Source: Acetobacter orientalis (GTDB taxonomy: Bacteria > Pseudomonadota > Alphaproteobacteria > Acetobacterales > Acetobacteraceae). Taken from it: DNA of 64,000 bases. The position numbers and the translations under genes are program-made. This document shows positions 26,454 through 36,900 of this stretch, piece after piece. Where the stretch lies: NCBI RefSeq assembly GCF_000963965.1, contig NZ_BAMX01000055.1, forward strand, positions 154-64,153. The letters run 5' to 3'. Under the pieces are notes generated by a model. It had not been told where the DNA came from, did not search any database, and was given only the letters and a program-made list of their open reading frames with translations. How positions within the stretch are numbered: the stretch's first letter is position 1; every line of letters begins with the position of its first letter.

Positions 26454-27371
26454 TCAGAGAATCCGTACAGGACGCAGCAGCCCGTCTTGCAGGCGGCAAA
26501 TGCCCAATACGCGCCCGCCTTCTGTGGCGCACAGGGGGCTGTCTTCCTCATCGACCTTGGGCAAGCGCCCCATAAGGTCAACAAGGCTTATGGCCCGTCC
26601 ATGCATCAAAGAGGCTGCTTCGTCTTCGGTCAGGGCCACCGCCGGGATGTCGGCCAGCGCGGTCTCGACCGGACGTAACAGTTCCGGCAAGGCAGAGGCC
26701 TTGTCGTCGTTTGGGGCCAATTTGTCCAGTGTTATTGCATCGGCCACGGTAAAAGGCCCCACGCGCAGGCGGCGCAGTACGGTAATATGGCCCACAGTGC
26801 CACACGCCAGCGCCACATCCCGCGCAAGGGCGCGCATATACACCCCTTTACCAGACTCGACCACAAACACCGCTGTGTCGCGGTCTATGCGCTCAATCAG
26901 CTCAAAACGGTCTACACGGGCGGGCCTTGGGGGTAGCTCTGGGGGGCGGCCTTCACGCGCCATATCATAAGAGCGCTGCCCCCCTACTTTAAGGGCAGAG
27001 AACACAGGCGGCACTTGCATAATATTGCCCGTTAAGGCTGGCAGGGCGGCACGCAGTTGGTCGTCTGTGGGGCGTACATCAGAATAGCCGGTTACAGTGC
27101 CATCGGCATCGTCGCTGTCGCGGGCTTCACCCATTTTTAGGGTGAAATGGTATATTTTTGTGCCGTCCATAACATAGGGCACGGTTTTGGTGGCTTTACC
27201 AAAAGCCAACGGCAAAAGGCCTGTTGCCAAGGGGTCTAGTGTGCCGCCATGCCCTACTTTTTGCGCATCAAGCAACCATCGGGCTTTGCCAACAACTTGG
27301 GTTGAGGTCATGCCAGAGGGCTTATCTATAATCAGCCAGCCATCAATGGGTCTGCCGCGTTTGCGTCGCAT
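26454..27371 (-). CDS. truB: tRNA pseudouridine(55) synthase
   Basis: This 305-residue enzyme makes pseudouridine 55 in the T loop of tRNAs. It has GWLIIDKPSGMTSTQVV at the N-terminus, the catalytic Asp in VGHGGTLDPLATGLLPLAFG, QVPPVFSALKVGGQRSYDMA (substrate loop) and ESGKGVYMRALARDVALACG. The C-terminal region is a short PUA-like segment. It heads the truB-rpsO-pnp run. Confidence 0.96.
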   Translation of the reverse strand: MRRKRGRPIDGWLIIDKPSGMTSTQVVGKARWLLDAQKVGHGGTLDPLATGLLPLAFGKATKTVPYVMDGTKIYHFTLKMGEARDSDDADGTVTGYSDVRPTDDQLRAALPALTGNIMQVPPVFSALKVGGQRSYDMAREGRPPELPPRPARVDRFELIERIDRDTAVFVVESGKGVYMRALARDVALACGTVGHITVLRRLRVGPFTVADAITLDKLAPNDDKASALPELLRPVETALADIPAVALTEDEAASLMHGRAISLVDLMGRLPKVDEEDSPLCATEGGRVLGICRLQDGLLRPVRIL

Positions 27372-27574
27372 AAAAGAACTCCCGTGGGGTGCAGGCTCTC
27401 TTGCGCCTTACGGCCCAGAACCCAAAAACGTGAACACAGTGCAGACCGCAAGCCGCCCAACACCAACAAAACTGCCCTGCATCTAGCGAACCCCTAAGCC
27501 CGCTGCAATGCCAGTTTTCTGCGCCTTACCCCCACCCAAAGCGCTGCGCGTGTTATTTTACCCTCTGCACAGAC

Positions 27575-28798
27575 ATGCCTGAACAGACTGGTCAGGCAGA
27601 GTATGCTGCCGTAGTGTTGCCCCACGTCATGACCCAGAACCAGCCCCCCCCACCAGACGGCCCCGCCTCTGGCACCCCAGCGCACGCCGCATGGTCTTTG
27701 GAAACACAGACCGGCACACCCGTGCTCCGCCTAAGCGGTAGTTGGGACGTGGCGCATGGCGGCATGGCCCCTTTTCCCGCCGATGGGTTACAAGACGCCC
27801 CCCGTGGCCAGACGTTACAAATAGACACCAGCCAGATTACCAACTGGGACTCGGCCTTTGTTGCGTTTTTGTGGGACGTAAAACAGGCCGCTGGCCATGC
27901 CGGGCTAGAGTTTGACCCCACCAGCCTGCCAGATGGCGCGCAACGCCTTCTGGCCTTGCTCCCCCGCGAACCAGCCCAACCCCCGGCCCCCAAAACCAAT
28001 ACAGATGCCCTGCTCACACGCGTAGGCGATGCCACCCTACAAGCGCTGAACGAGACCGGCACCGTTGCCTGCATGGCCGCAGAAACCACGCAAGGGGCCG
28101 CCAAAACCCTGACCGGCAAAAGCGGCATGCGCTGGAAAGACCTTGCCACAGACCTCTGGAATGCTGGCCCTTCTGCCCTACTTATTGTTGGTGTGGTTAA
28201 TTTTCTGGTGGGGGCCATTTTAGCGTTTGTGGGACTTATAGAACTGCGCCGCTTTGCCGCTGAAATTTATGTAGCCAACCTTGTGGGTATTGCCTGCGCA
28301 CGAGAAATTTCAGCCATTATGACCGCCATTATTATGGCCGGGCGCACAGGGGGCGCTTATGCCGCCCGCATTTCAACCATGCTCGGCAATGAAGAAATTG
28401 ATGCGCTAGAGGTCTTTGGTATTCCCGTCTCCAGCTACATTATTCTGCCTTCTATCCTGTCCCTCTCACTCATGATGCCGTTGCTCTATATTTACGGCAC
28501 GCTCATTGCCATTTTGGGTGGCTTTGTGGTGGCCATGAGCATGATGAGTGCCTCTGCCGTGGGGTATTTAACCACCACGTTTGATGGCGTGGCCTTGCAT
28601 GAATTTGTGTTTGGTTTTGTAAAATCTTTCTTTTTTGCCAGCTTTATTGCCCTAGCCGCCTGCCGCGTGGGGCTAAAAGCGGGCCGCAGTGCCGCAGATG
28701 TAGGCATTGCCGCAACCCGTGCTGTGGTGATTGGCATTGTAGGCATTATTGCCATGGACGCCATTTTTGCCGTTATTGCCAACGCGCTGGATATTTAA
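27575..28798 (+). CDS. MlaE-type lipid ABC transporter permease with N-terminal STAS domain
   Basis: This 407-residue protein joins an N-terminal STAS-like (MlaB-type) domain (about residues 45-135, VLRLSGSWDVAHGG and QIDTSQITNWDSAFVAFLW) to an MlaE permease domain. The permease has about five membrane segments and the conserved coupling-helix region REISAIMTAIIMAGRTGGAY. It should form the inner-membrane part of an MCE phospholipid transporter. The start is uncertain: ATGs at 27575 and 27629 both lack a good ribosome site. It is three bases upstream of the ATPase gene. Confidence 0.88.
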   Translation: MPEQTGQAEYAAVVLPHVMTQNQPPPPDGPASGTPAHAAWSLETQTGTPVLRLSGSWDVAHGGMAPFPADGLQDAPRGQTLQIDTSQITNWDSAFVAFLWDVKQAAGHAGLEFDPTSLPDGAQRLLALLPREPAQPPAPKTNTDALLTRVGDATLQALNETGTVACMAAETTQGAAKTLTGKSGMRWKDLATDLWNAGPSALLIVGVVNFLVGAILAFVGLIELRRFAAEIYVANLVGIACAREISAIMTAIIMAGRTGGAYAARISTMLGNEEIDALEVFGIPVSSYIILPSILSLSLMMPLLYIYGTLIAILGGFVVAMSMMSASAVGYLTTTFDGVALHEFVFGFVKSFFFASFIALAACRVGLKAGRSAADVGIAATRAVVIGIVGIIAMDAIFAVIANALDI

Positions 28799-28801
28799 CC
28801 C

Positions 28802-29596
28802 ATGACGCACCCAGACACCGCCCCCCAAACCTTAATAGAAGTACGCGACCTGTCTTTGGCTTTTGGCCGCAAGGTTATTCAGCAAAACGTGTCGTTTGAC
28901 CTTAAGCGCGGGTCTATTTTTGCTGTCATGGGTGGCTCTGGCTGCGGCAAAAGCACTCTGCTTAAAAGCATGATTGGCCTGCTACGCCCCTCCTCTGGCC
29001 AGATTTTGGTGGAGCAAGAAGACTACTGGGCACAAAACAACCGCCGCCGTACAGAGCTAAACCACCGCTTTGGCGTGCTGTTTCAAAGTGCCGCACTTTG
29101 GAGCTCCATGACCGTGGGGGAAAACGTAGCCCTGCCCATGGAAATGTTTACCAAACTCCAACCAGAGGTTATCCGCCGTCTTGTTGAGCTTAAACTGGGC
29201 TTTGTAGGCATGGAGCAGGCCATAGACCTTATGCCCTCTGAAATTTCTGGGGGTATGCGCAAACGTGCGGGGCTTGCCCGCGCCATTGCCCTAGACCCAG
29301 ATATTTTATTTTTTGATGAACCCTCTGCCGGGCTAGACCCCATTACCTCTGCCCGCTTAGACGACCTGATTTTGAGCTTAAGAGATGGCTTGGGGGCAAC
29401 AATTGTTATTGTAAGCCACGAATTACCAAGCCTGTTTAAAATTGCAGATGACGGCATTTTTCTTGATGCCAAAACCCACACGCCCATTGCCCGAGGTGCC
29501 CCGCGCGACCTACGCGACCACTGCACCATTCCCGAAGTAATGGCTTTCATGAACCGTGAGGCAACTATACCCTCTGCCTCTGAAGCAAAAGGCTGA
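28802..29596 (+). CDS. MlaF-type ABC transporter ATPase
   Basis: This 264-residue ATPase powers the MlaE permease. It shows Walker A (GGSGCGKSTLLKSMIGL), the Q loop in FGVLFQSAALWSSMTVGENV, the signature SEISGGMRKRAGLARAI with the MlaF-type Met-Arg-Lys, Walker B (ILFFDEPSAGLDPI) and the switch His in VIVSHELPS. Gene order permease-ATPase-MCE-lipoprotein matches other alphaproteobacterial Mla operons. Confidence 0.93.
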   Translation: MTHPDTAPQTLIEVRDLSLAFGRKVIQQNVSFDLKRGSIFAVMGGSGCGKSTLLKSMIGLLRPSSGQILVEQEDYWAQNNRRRTELNHRFGVLFQSAALWSSMTVGENVALPMEMFTKLQPEVIRRLVELKLGFVGMEQAIDLMPSEISGGMRKRAGLARAIALDPDILFFDEPSAGLDPITSARLDDLILSLRDGLGATIVIVSHELPSLFKIADDGIFLDAKTHTPIARGAPRDLRDHCTIPEVMAFMNREATIPSASEAKG

Positions 29597-29602
29597 TGCG
29601 CA

Positions 29603-30559
29603 ATGGCTGAAAGCACAAACCGGAAAACCCTTATTGGCGCGTTTGTGGTGGGCGGCGGCATACTGGCCATGGCCATTATTATGCTGTTTGGCCACATTAA
29701 AATTTTCGCCCCCTCGCGCGAGGCTGTGGTGGTGTTCCAAAACTCTATTAGCGGGTTAAGCATTGGCGCACCGGTTACCTTTAGGGGGGTAAAAGTCGGT
29801 ACGGTTAAAAGCATAACACTCCGCTTCGACCCCCAAGACCACAAAGCCTATATTCCGGTTACGCTCACACTAGAGCCGCACCAGATCCATGTTGTGCATG
29901 ACATGCCCGGTGGTACGTCTGTCCGTATTCAAGACCTTATTGCTATTGGCTTGCGAGCAGAGCTGAACCTGCAAAGTTTTGTAACTGGCCAGTCCAACAT
30001 TGATCTTGATTTTGATAAATCTGCCCCAGCCATTTTGCACCCCCGCATTACAGACGAGACGGAAATTCCTGTCCGGCTTTCCCCCGTTGAAAAACTCAAA
30101 GACACGCTGGGCCGTATTCCGGTGAAAGACATTGCCCAACATGCAGATGACACGCTGCGCTCGGTGCAAGAACTCAGTGGCACACTTAACAAAGACCTGC
30201 CGCCTTTAATTGCCAGCGTTAAAGCCACGTCAGACACATCGCAGCAGACCATAGCGGCCGCGACAACCGCCATTAAAGACCTGCAAAGCAAGCTGGAAAT
30301 AACGCTGGGCAAAATGGATACCCTTTTGCAAACCAGTAACACCCAAATGGCCGAGCGCGGCAAAGACCTGCACGCCACGCTGGTTTCTGCCACCCAAACG
30401 CTTGATTCCCTTCAGGCTATTTTCTCACCACGCTCCATAGACCGCGCCAATATGGATGCAGCCCTGCGTGATATTGCCGCCGCTGCGGCGTCTTTACGTG
30501 GGTTTGCCGGAGATGTTGAGCGTAACCCGCAACTTCTGCTGATGGGACGCCGCCCATGA
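29603..30559 (+). CDS. MlaD-type MCE-domain lipid-binding protein
   Basis: This 318-residue protein has an N-terminal membrane anchor (LIGAFVVGGGILAMAIIMLF), one MCE domain (about residues 38-120, SGLSIGAPVTFRGVKVGTV) and a long helical C-terminal tail (residues about 190-310). It should form a hexameric ring carrying lipid across the periplasm. Its stop overlaps the start of the auxiliary lipoprotein gene by four bases. Confidence 0.92.
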   Translation: MAESTNRKTLIGAFVVGGGILAMAIIMLFGHIKIFAPSREAVVVFQNSISGLSIGAPVTFRGVKVGTVKSITLRFDPQDHKAYIPVTLTLEPHQIHVVHDMPGGTSVRIQDLIAIGLRAELNLQSFVTGQSNIDLDFDKSAPAILHPRITDETEIPVRLSPVEKLKDTLGRIPVKDIAQHADDTLRSVQELSGTLNKDLPPLIASVKATSDTSQQTIAAATTAIKDLQSKLEITLGKMDTLLQTSNTQMAERGKDLHATLVSATQTLDSLQAIFSPRSIDRANMDAALRDIAAAAASLRGFAGDVERNPQLLLMGRRP

Positions 30560-31146
30560 TGTTCTCTGCCCGCCATTTGGCTGCCGCTCTGCTTGGGGCG
30601 TGCACACTCCTTTCTGGCTGTGCCTCTCCCCCTTTGCGGCTTTACACACTGGGCATGCCCTCAGACCAAATTGTGCAGCCGCCGCACCTTTCTGCGCGGG
30701 CGCAGACCGTACAAATTGCCCGCATTATGCTGCCCGATTACCTCGATACGCAGGATATGGTGATCCGTAATGGAGAAGAAATTCTGCGTAGCCCCAAATC
30801 ACGGTGGGCAACACGGCTTTCTGTGGGCATTACAGACCTGATTACCAACGAAATTGCCACATTCCACCCAACGCTGCTGATTACCGACCAACCTTTGGCA
30901 GATGCCGCCACCCTACGCATACAAGTTAATGTTTCACGCTTTGATGTGGATACAGACGGGCAAGCCGTGCTGGACGCCTACTGGGCCATTATGCCCCAAG
31001 ACCCCCAGCAACCTTTAATCCGTGAGCGAGCACACTTAACCGCAAACGGTTCTGTTGCCTCAGATGCTGATATGGCGGCCCTTATGCGCAAACTGGTTAT
31101 TATGCTGGCTGATAAGGTTAATGCCTCTCTGCCGCCCCACCAGTAA
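30556..31146 (+). CDS. ABC-type transport auxiliary lipoprotein (PqiC/ABC_trans_aux-like)
   Basis: This 196-residue lipoprotein has the lipobox LLSGC after a hydrophobic signal (LAAALLGACTLLSGCAS), then the family sequence LRLYTLG, QTVQIARIMLPDYLDTQDMV and SKSRWATRLS-like SPKSRWATRLS. The family partners with MCE systems at the outer membrane. It is the last gene of the Mla-type operon and its stop faces the convergent GT4 gene. A second member of this family lies at 51256-51954. Confidence 0.85.
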   Translation: MMFSARHLAAALLGACTLLSGCASPPLRLYTLGMPSDQIVQPPHLSARAQTVQIARIMLPDYLDTQDMVIRNGEEILRSPKSRWATRLSVGITDLITNEIATFHPTLLITDQPLADAATLRIQVNVSRFDVDTDGQAVLDAYWAIMPQDPQQPLIRERAHLTANGSVASDADMAALMRKLVIMLADKVNASLPPHQ

Positions 31147-31188
31147 ACCTTGGCCGGTATAAGCCGCATACTCTGCGCAGCTTGTGCC

Positions 31189-32535
31189 TTAGCCACCACG
31201 CTTTTTACGGCCCACACCTTTAACAAGGGGTGGGTTCTTTTTAGGTGTGGCTATTTTCTTACGTTTTGCAGGCACTGCTGTGCCCTGCCCATGCGCACGC
31301 CGCTCTGCCGTGTGGTGGGCAATCACTTGCGCAATCAAAGCGTCATAGTCAGCCAAATAGGTTTTTAGGCATAACGTACGCTCTGCCTGTACGCGCGCTG
31401 CACGCCGTAAAGCCTGCCCCAAGACCTTGTCTTGCAAGAGGCGCAAAATACCATGGGCTATACGCTCGGGGTCATGAAAGGGCACCAAAAGCCCGGTTTC
31501 CCCATCAGTTAAAAACTCCCGCACAGGGGCTGTATCACTCCCAACAAGCGCACACCCTATCGCCATTGCTTCGCGCAAAGACCAAGACGCAACAAAGGGA
31601 TATGTTAAATAAACATGCGCATCAGAGCGCTGCAGCAGGGTCAGAAAGTCTTCATACTCCACCTTACCAACAAAATGCACGCGCGAGAGGTCTAAGCGCT
31701 CTCCTAGTTCACGCACTAAAATATCGCGCCAACACCCTGAAAGAAGTTTAGCGCCGTAACTCACGCCATCGCTCCCCACCAGTACAACCTGTGCGTCTGG
31801 TTCTTGTGCAAGCACATAGGGTAAGGCACGCATAAAAACATGAAAGCCCCGGTAAGGCTCTAAATCGCGCGAGACATAAGTTATTAATTTCTGTTTTGGT
31901 TTTATAGAAATACCACAAACAGAGGTAACCTTTTTAAAAAGAGCAGGTTTTGGCTTACACCGCTCAAGGTCAACACCTTCACGCAGCACAGTCATTTTCT
32001 CCTGCGCCCATGCTGGGTAAGCCCCTTTTTGAAAAAGTGTGGGGGTTTGGCCATAGCCGGGGTTGGTTAATGCTAAAAGATTAATGCAGTTTTTAGCTCT
32101 CACTAACGGCAAAGTTTGGGGGTTCGTTGGAAATTCAGAGTCAAAATTAAGGTCATACCCAGCATCGGTATGATAATAAAATTCAAAATACCCCAAAATA
32201 GGCACGTCTGGATAAACATCTTGTATATTAAGCAGCTCCCCCCACCCATGGTGCCCAATAATAATATCTGGTGTAAAACCAAGCTTTTTTAACGTTTCCG
32301 CAGAGCGTGCAACAGCATCGGCCCGCATAAGGCCCACATCAAACTCTCTTACACCCGGGTGCGCCTGCTCCGCCGCAGTGCGTGGCAGGCCGTAACGCAC
32401 ACGCCGCACACCGGCAATAACATTGGCATTATCTTCGCTAATAAAAACAATTTCGTGCCCACCTTGCCTGACCAAATGCCTGACAATGTGAAGATATTGA
32501 CCCGGAAAGCTTTGGTGTACAAAAAGATATTTCAA
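31189..32535 (-). CDS. GT4-family glycosyltransferase with basic C-terminal tail
   Basis: This 448-residue protein has the two Rossmann halves of a GT-B enzyme. The N-terminal half contains MKYLFVHQSFPGQYLHIVRH and IIGHHGWGELL. The C-terminal GT4 domain shows YVSRDLEPYRGFHVFMRAL, VVLVGSDGVSYG, VHFVGKVEYEDFLTLLQRSD and the donor-binding SWSLREAMAIGCALVGSDTA. The donor and acceptor are unknown. The last 35 residues are very Lys/Arg rich (AKRKKIATPKKNP). The start is TTG with AAAGG eight bases upstream. It closes the low-GC export block. Confidence 0.85.
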   Translation of the reverse strand: MKYLFVHQSFPGQYLHIVRHLVRQGGHEIVFISEDNANVIAGVRRVRYGLPRTAAEQAHPGVREFDVGLMRADAVARSAETLKKLGFTPDIIIGHHGWGELLNIQDVYPDVPILGYFEFYYHTDAGYDLNFDSEFPTNPQTLPLVRAKNCINLLALTNPGYGQTPTLFQKGAYPAWAQEKMTVLREGVDLERCKPKPALFKKVTSVCGISIKPKQKLITYVSRDLEPYRGFHVFMRALPYVLAQEPDAQVVLVGSDGVSYGAKLLSGCWRDILVRELGERLDLSRVHFVGKVEYEDFLTLLQRSDAHVYLTYPFVASWSLREAMAIGCALVGSDTAPVREFLTDGETGLLVPFHDPERIAHGILRLLQDKVLGQALRRAARVQAERTLCLKTYLADYDALIAQVIAHHTAERRAHGQGTAVPAKRKKIATPKKNPPLVKGVGRKKRGG

Positions 32536-32561
32536 GAAGAATGCCTTTAAAATAAAAAGAG

Positions 32562-32590
32562 AAACCCGGCAAATAAACCGGGTTTTTTCC
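32562..32590. terminator. Rho-independent terminator between two glycosylation-locus genes
   Basis: AAACCCGG (32562-32569) pairs with CCGGGTTT (32578-32585) around an 8-base AT loop. The plus-strand side ends in six T residues and the minus-strand side continues in a T-rich run. It lies just beyond the stop of the 440-residue protein gene and upstream of the GT4 gene. Confidence 0.7.
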
Positions 32591-32592
32591 TA

Positions 32593-33915
32593 TTATCCTC
32601 TACGTGTTGCAGCTTTACGTCTCCGCACTGTAGCACGCTTAGCCGCTACACTACGGCCTGTGGGTGTGGGGCGCGTATCGGCTTGTTCTACACTGCGCCG
32701 TGCAGGCCGCCCACGCCCCCGGCGTTCCGGCTGCCCCCCTTCTTCTGCATAAACACGGCGTGTTTCTTTAAGCGGTAGTGCCTGCTTTGCCGTAGCCGCT
32801 TTACGCCCGCGTTTAACCGGCTTGGGAGACGGGCTGGCTGCCTTTGCCTTAGAGGGAGCAACCTTACCCCTACCCCGCCGCGTAACAGGCGTAGTAGGGT
32901 CTTGCGGTGCCCAATCAGTCTCATCTTCAAGAGAAAGGGCGAAGTCATCATCTAATTCATCAAAAGCCGTTTCTTCTCCGTCAAGCAAAGCCGCAAGTTC
33001 TGCCTCTGCCACCAAAGGGTCTGATAACGTTGAGGGAGAACGGTTTTTTTTGTTTTGTGCACCACGGCGGGGCACAATTTTAAGTAAAAAGGCTTCTAAC
33101 GGGGCAAGAGTGGGGGCTTCTACAGGTTCGTCTGTTTCAAGCGGGCCTACTTCGGTACCATCTGTAAATGTGGCTTGCACGCGGCAAATATACTGTTTTG
33201 CCGCTTTACCTTTAAGGCGTACACACAAACCAAGAATGGGCAAAGCCATACCACGGCTGCCGCAATATTTGCCACCTTCTACCCACGGAGAAAGCCACCC
33301 TTTGCCTAATACCGCTTGGTATTCAATGTCTTCAGGGCCAACCAAACTTGTGGGAGAAATACCAAACCCTTCTATCCAGGCATTACTACCGGGCTGGCCC
33401 ATCCATTCTCCCAACCGTACGGCCACATCCCCTTGGCGCTGAATATGTGCGCCAATTTCAGGTATTGTAGCGGCCGATGTCTCTTCTGGGCCGGTAGCAA
33501 CCGCTGGGGCAACCTGATGTTGCAGCATAGCTTCCGGCACGCCCTTGGCGTCAAGTTGGGGTTCTGCCTGTGCGCTTAACTGCACCACCTGTAAACGGGG
33601 TGCTTCGTGCGGGGTATCTAACTCCTGATAAATGGTGACCATCACCTGCACTGGCCCTTGGTGTACGCGCACAAGAGCAGCCCCGGTTTGTGCACCAATC
33701 CAACCGTCTGGCTCAAAGGTTACAATTTCCATCTGCTGGCTTTGCGACAGAGGAGCACGCGAAATGCGCACCCCGGGCAAGCCAGCAGCACTTGGCGGTG
33801 GTTGGCCCGGAGTGTGAAAAATACAGAACAAACCCGTCTGAAGTGTCATCAGGTGTCCGGATACTTTCAAATCTGAAATACGCTGTTGGGCTGGCATCTG
33901 GCTTGACTGTGACAT
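32593..33915 (-). CDS. Unrecognised 440-residue protein with basic, AT-hook-like tail
   Basis: No family could be assigned with certainty. The N-terminal 160 residues look globular (LMTLQTGLFCIFHTPGQPPP). A central segment (about residues 175-280) has ISPTSLVGPEDIEYQAVLGK, then GW..PW..GG..CGSRG and YICRVQATFTDGTEVGP, faintly recalling hydrophobic-W (ChW-like) carbohydrate-associated repeats. A short acidic patch (DELDDDFALSLEDETDW) precedes about 95 residues dense in Arg and Lys with RRGRGRPARR, similar to an AT-hook. No signal peptide. It sits between two glycosyltransferase genes, so it may bind glycan, lipid or nucleic acid. Confidence 0.55.
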   Translation of the reverse strand: MSQSSQMPAQQRISDLKVSGHLMTLQTGLFCIFHTPGQPPPSAAGLPGVRISRAPLSQSQQMEIVTFEPDGWIGAQTGAALVRVHQGPVQVMVTIYQELDTPHEAPRLQVVQLSAQAEPQLDAKGVPEAMLQHQVAPAVATGPEETSAATIPEIGAHIQRQGDVAVRLGEWMGQPGSNAWIEGFGISPTSLVGPEDIEYQAVLGKGWLSPWVEGGKYCGSRGMALPILGLCVRLKGKAAKQYICRVQATFTDGTEVGPLETDEPVEAPTLAPLEAFLLKIVPRRGAQNKKNRSPSTLSDPLVAEAELAALLDGEETAFDELDDDFALSLEDETDWAPQDPTTPVTRRGRGKVAPSKAKAASPSPKPVKRGRKAATAKQALPLKETRRVYAEEGGQPERRGRGRPARRSVEQADTRPTPTGRSVAAKRATVRRRKAATRRG

Positions 33916-33961
33916 AAAGCTGTTTCCGTCAGAAGAAATTAAAGAAACTCTTAATAAAACC

Positions 33962-36900
33962 CTATAGTTTTATGAAAAGGTTAGGATTCTTTCCGTCTTT
34001 ACTGTTCTTGCAACCAAGCACAGTTTTTATCAATACTTGATTTAAGGCAGACCCTCGTAATTTTGAATTTAGCAACCAACCGCGACCCGTTTGCCGCACT
34101 CTCTCTGCTGGTGCGCCGTGGTCAAACACAAGCGCTTGTAGCCCCGCCTGCCATGCCAGCCCTAATGTAAGGCACCATGTTTCTGGCCATAAAGATGGAA
34201 AAAAGGCTGCATCAGGCTGGAATGATTGAATAAGTGACACAGCCTCTGCCTCTTGGTAACGCCCGGTTATAAAAACACGTTGCGTGTTAAGTAAAAGCTG
34301 ATCGTTGGGGGTGTGGCCTACAATCACAAACTCAAGAGGTAAGTCGTGCATGGCAGCATTTAATGCCGCTTGGTGTAAAACAGAGTATCCTTTTTCGTGC
34401 CCTATAGCACCAATAAGACACAATCGCACCCGTGCGGGCTTACCCTGCACATAAGGGCTTGAAAGTGCACCAGAGGCTAGTGTTGTCTGTGTACGCAGGC
34501 TTTTAGACAATTTTTTAAATGGTTTTTCTAAATTTTTATCATTTTGCAAAGCACGTACAGAATAGTTTATACCCGCAAAATGCTTCGCCATTCTTGTGGC
34601 TGTGTCATGTGAAGGTACATACACATGCCGGGCTTTTTGGAGTAAGTATTCCGAGCGCGCCAAATACTCTGGTACTGTGCAATCTTGCGTAAGATGATGC
34701 CCGGCCAAAGCAATACACTGTGCGCAGCCTTGCGGCTCTGGCTCACCACAGTAAACCCCTTCTGGCCCTAACAGAGAAATTCTTTGGCAAAAAAGAGCAT
34801 AATCATGAATATACAGCGTATAGGGATAACCAGAATTGCGCATAAAACCATAAAGGCAGGCATGATGCCCTACAAGATGGTGTATTTCTATATGTTGCGC
34901 ACCTTCTGCTACAAGCACGCGCTTAAGCAAAGCAAGCTCGTCTGGCAGCCTAAAACGTAAGGACGGATAATCCTTTTTATGCAACGGGTCTTCTATCAGG
35001 CATCCGTTTTCTATAGGCCGTAAAATTAAAACGCGCCTTGCTTGTGTTTGGTAAACAGAAACGCGCTTCTGCACGACCTGCTCAACACCCCCGCCTTGTG
35101 CATGGGTAATCATGAGCACCGTCTTATTGGTGGTTTTTGTACCTGACTTTGATGCTCTTAAGCGCAAAAGGTCTATACGGCGCCTTTCCTGCCATAACGG
35201 GTCTATTTTAACCCATACAGCAATTTTTTTTTGATAGCCGGGGTGTAAATATTCTAATATGGCCTCGTTACGCTCCATAAGAGCTTGGCGGCTTTGCCCA
35301 AAAGAGGCCCCGCCAACATGCCCAACATAAACGCCCAGCGCAGCCTTATGCCGCCAGCCGAGTGCTTGAGCACGCATACAAAAATCGTTTTCTTCTCCAT
35401 ACCCTTGGGCAAAAACGTCTTCTCTGAAATACCCAGTCTGTTCCAAGCAATCATGCCGGATATAAAGGCAAAAACCATTACCGGTCGGAATATCTGCACA
35501 CCGCCCTTTATTGGCAGCCTCTACTGCCAGCATAAGCGTTTTTAATGTCTGTAATGGCGGCAGTGGGTTTTCAATTTTAACGCAGGGGTAAGAAACCAAG
35601 CCACCTTTATTGGAAAAAGGTGTTACTGTTCCAGTATCATTATGCGCATAAGCAATGTTCTGTAGTTCTGTAACCCACCCTTTGGGCACAAGCGTGTCAC
35701 TGTTAAGTAAAATTACATCATGCCCTTTAACGGCTTTTAACCCTGTATTGACTGAGGCCGGAAAGCCTTTATTGCGTTTATGGCTTAAAAATATAAAATC
35801 ATTTTTTCTACAAAACTCTTTTACGTCTTGTACCAACTCAACCTCTGGTGAGGCATCGTTAACCACAACAACCGTAACGCCCATACCCTGCACTGTTTTT
35901 TGCACAGAGGTAAGACAGGCCAAAGTGAGTGCTTTTTGCCCATACACCGGAATAATAATGGCTACAGGCACTTGGTGGTCTGAAACTTTAGCAACATTTT
36001 GTGTGTTTTCTAAAACTGGAATTGGTAAAAATGGTTGAATTTTTGAAGAGAGGCATTCTCTCCCTAAAATTTCTTTTTTATTACGTACAAAATAAGATGC
36101 TAAAAATGCGGCACTCCTTTGTTTGTGTTGTACAACAACAGGGCTACCAGCTAACTCTTGCCCATTAGGGGCAAAAATATGCACTAGCTCATACGCTATA
36201 TCCTGCGTTGGCAGCGTAAATTTACGGTAGCGTGTTGCTGGTCTTTCAGGTGAGAAAGAGAGGGCACTCTCGTTTGTATTAATCTGTGTAATTTTTCGCC
36301 CATCTGCGCCTATAACAGAAAGAGTGGGGTTTATTTCTGGTGCATATGGGTGCCAAACCCAGCCCTGTATTTGCCCCTCTTGCGCGCTAACAAACCCTTC
36401 ACACGCCATTATGCGTTTTACCAGAAAAGGGATACCGAGCACTGGTTGGTCGGTCTCGAACATAAGCTCAATATGTTCAACCTTAGCCCACCCAGCAGGG
36501 CAGAAATAACGTGCACCTTTTTTACGCAAAACAACCCGTTGGTGGTTTAAATACAAAATAGGGGCCTTACCTGCCCCCACACCACCCCACTGCACTTGAC
36601 CAGCCTCTGTAAGACCACACCACGTAAAACTATGTTCCTTACAAAATTGATCAGCAATTTTTTGGATGTCTGATGTAAGCGAAAAAGAAGAAAGAAGATG
36701 CGCTAAGGCATGTTTAGCGCCTTCAAAGTAACCTTGCTCACACCAAAGGTGGTGCAGTAAAACCCACCCCTCTTTAAAGTCATATTTATTAACAAGGTTT
36801 TGCAAAAGTTTTTGAGCACCAGCGCCATCATGCACGGCACGCCTTGCAAGAGCGAGCGCAAACAAAACATGCCCACTCTCTGGTGCCAAGCGGTAAGCAC

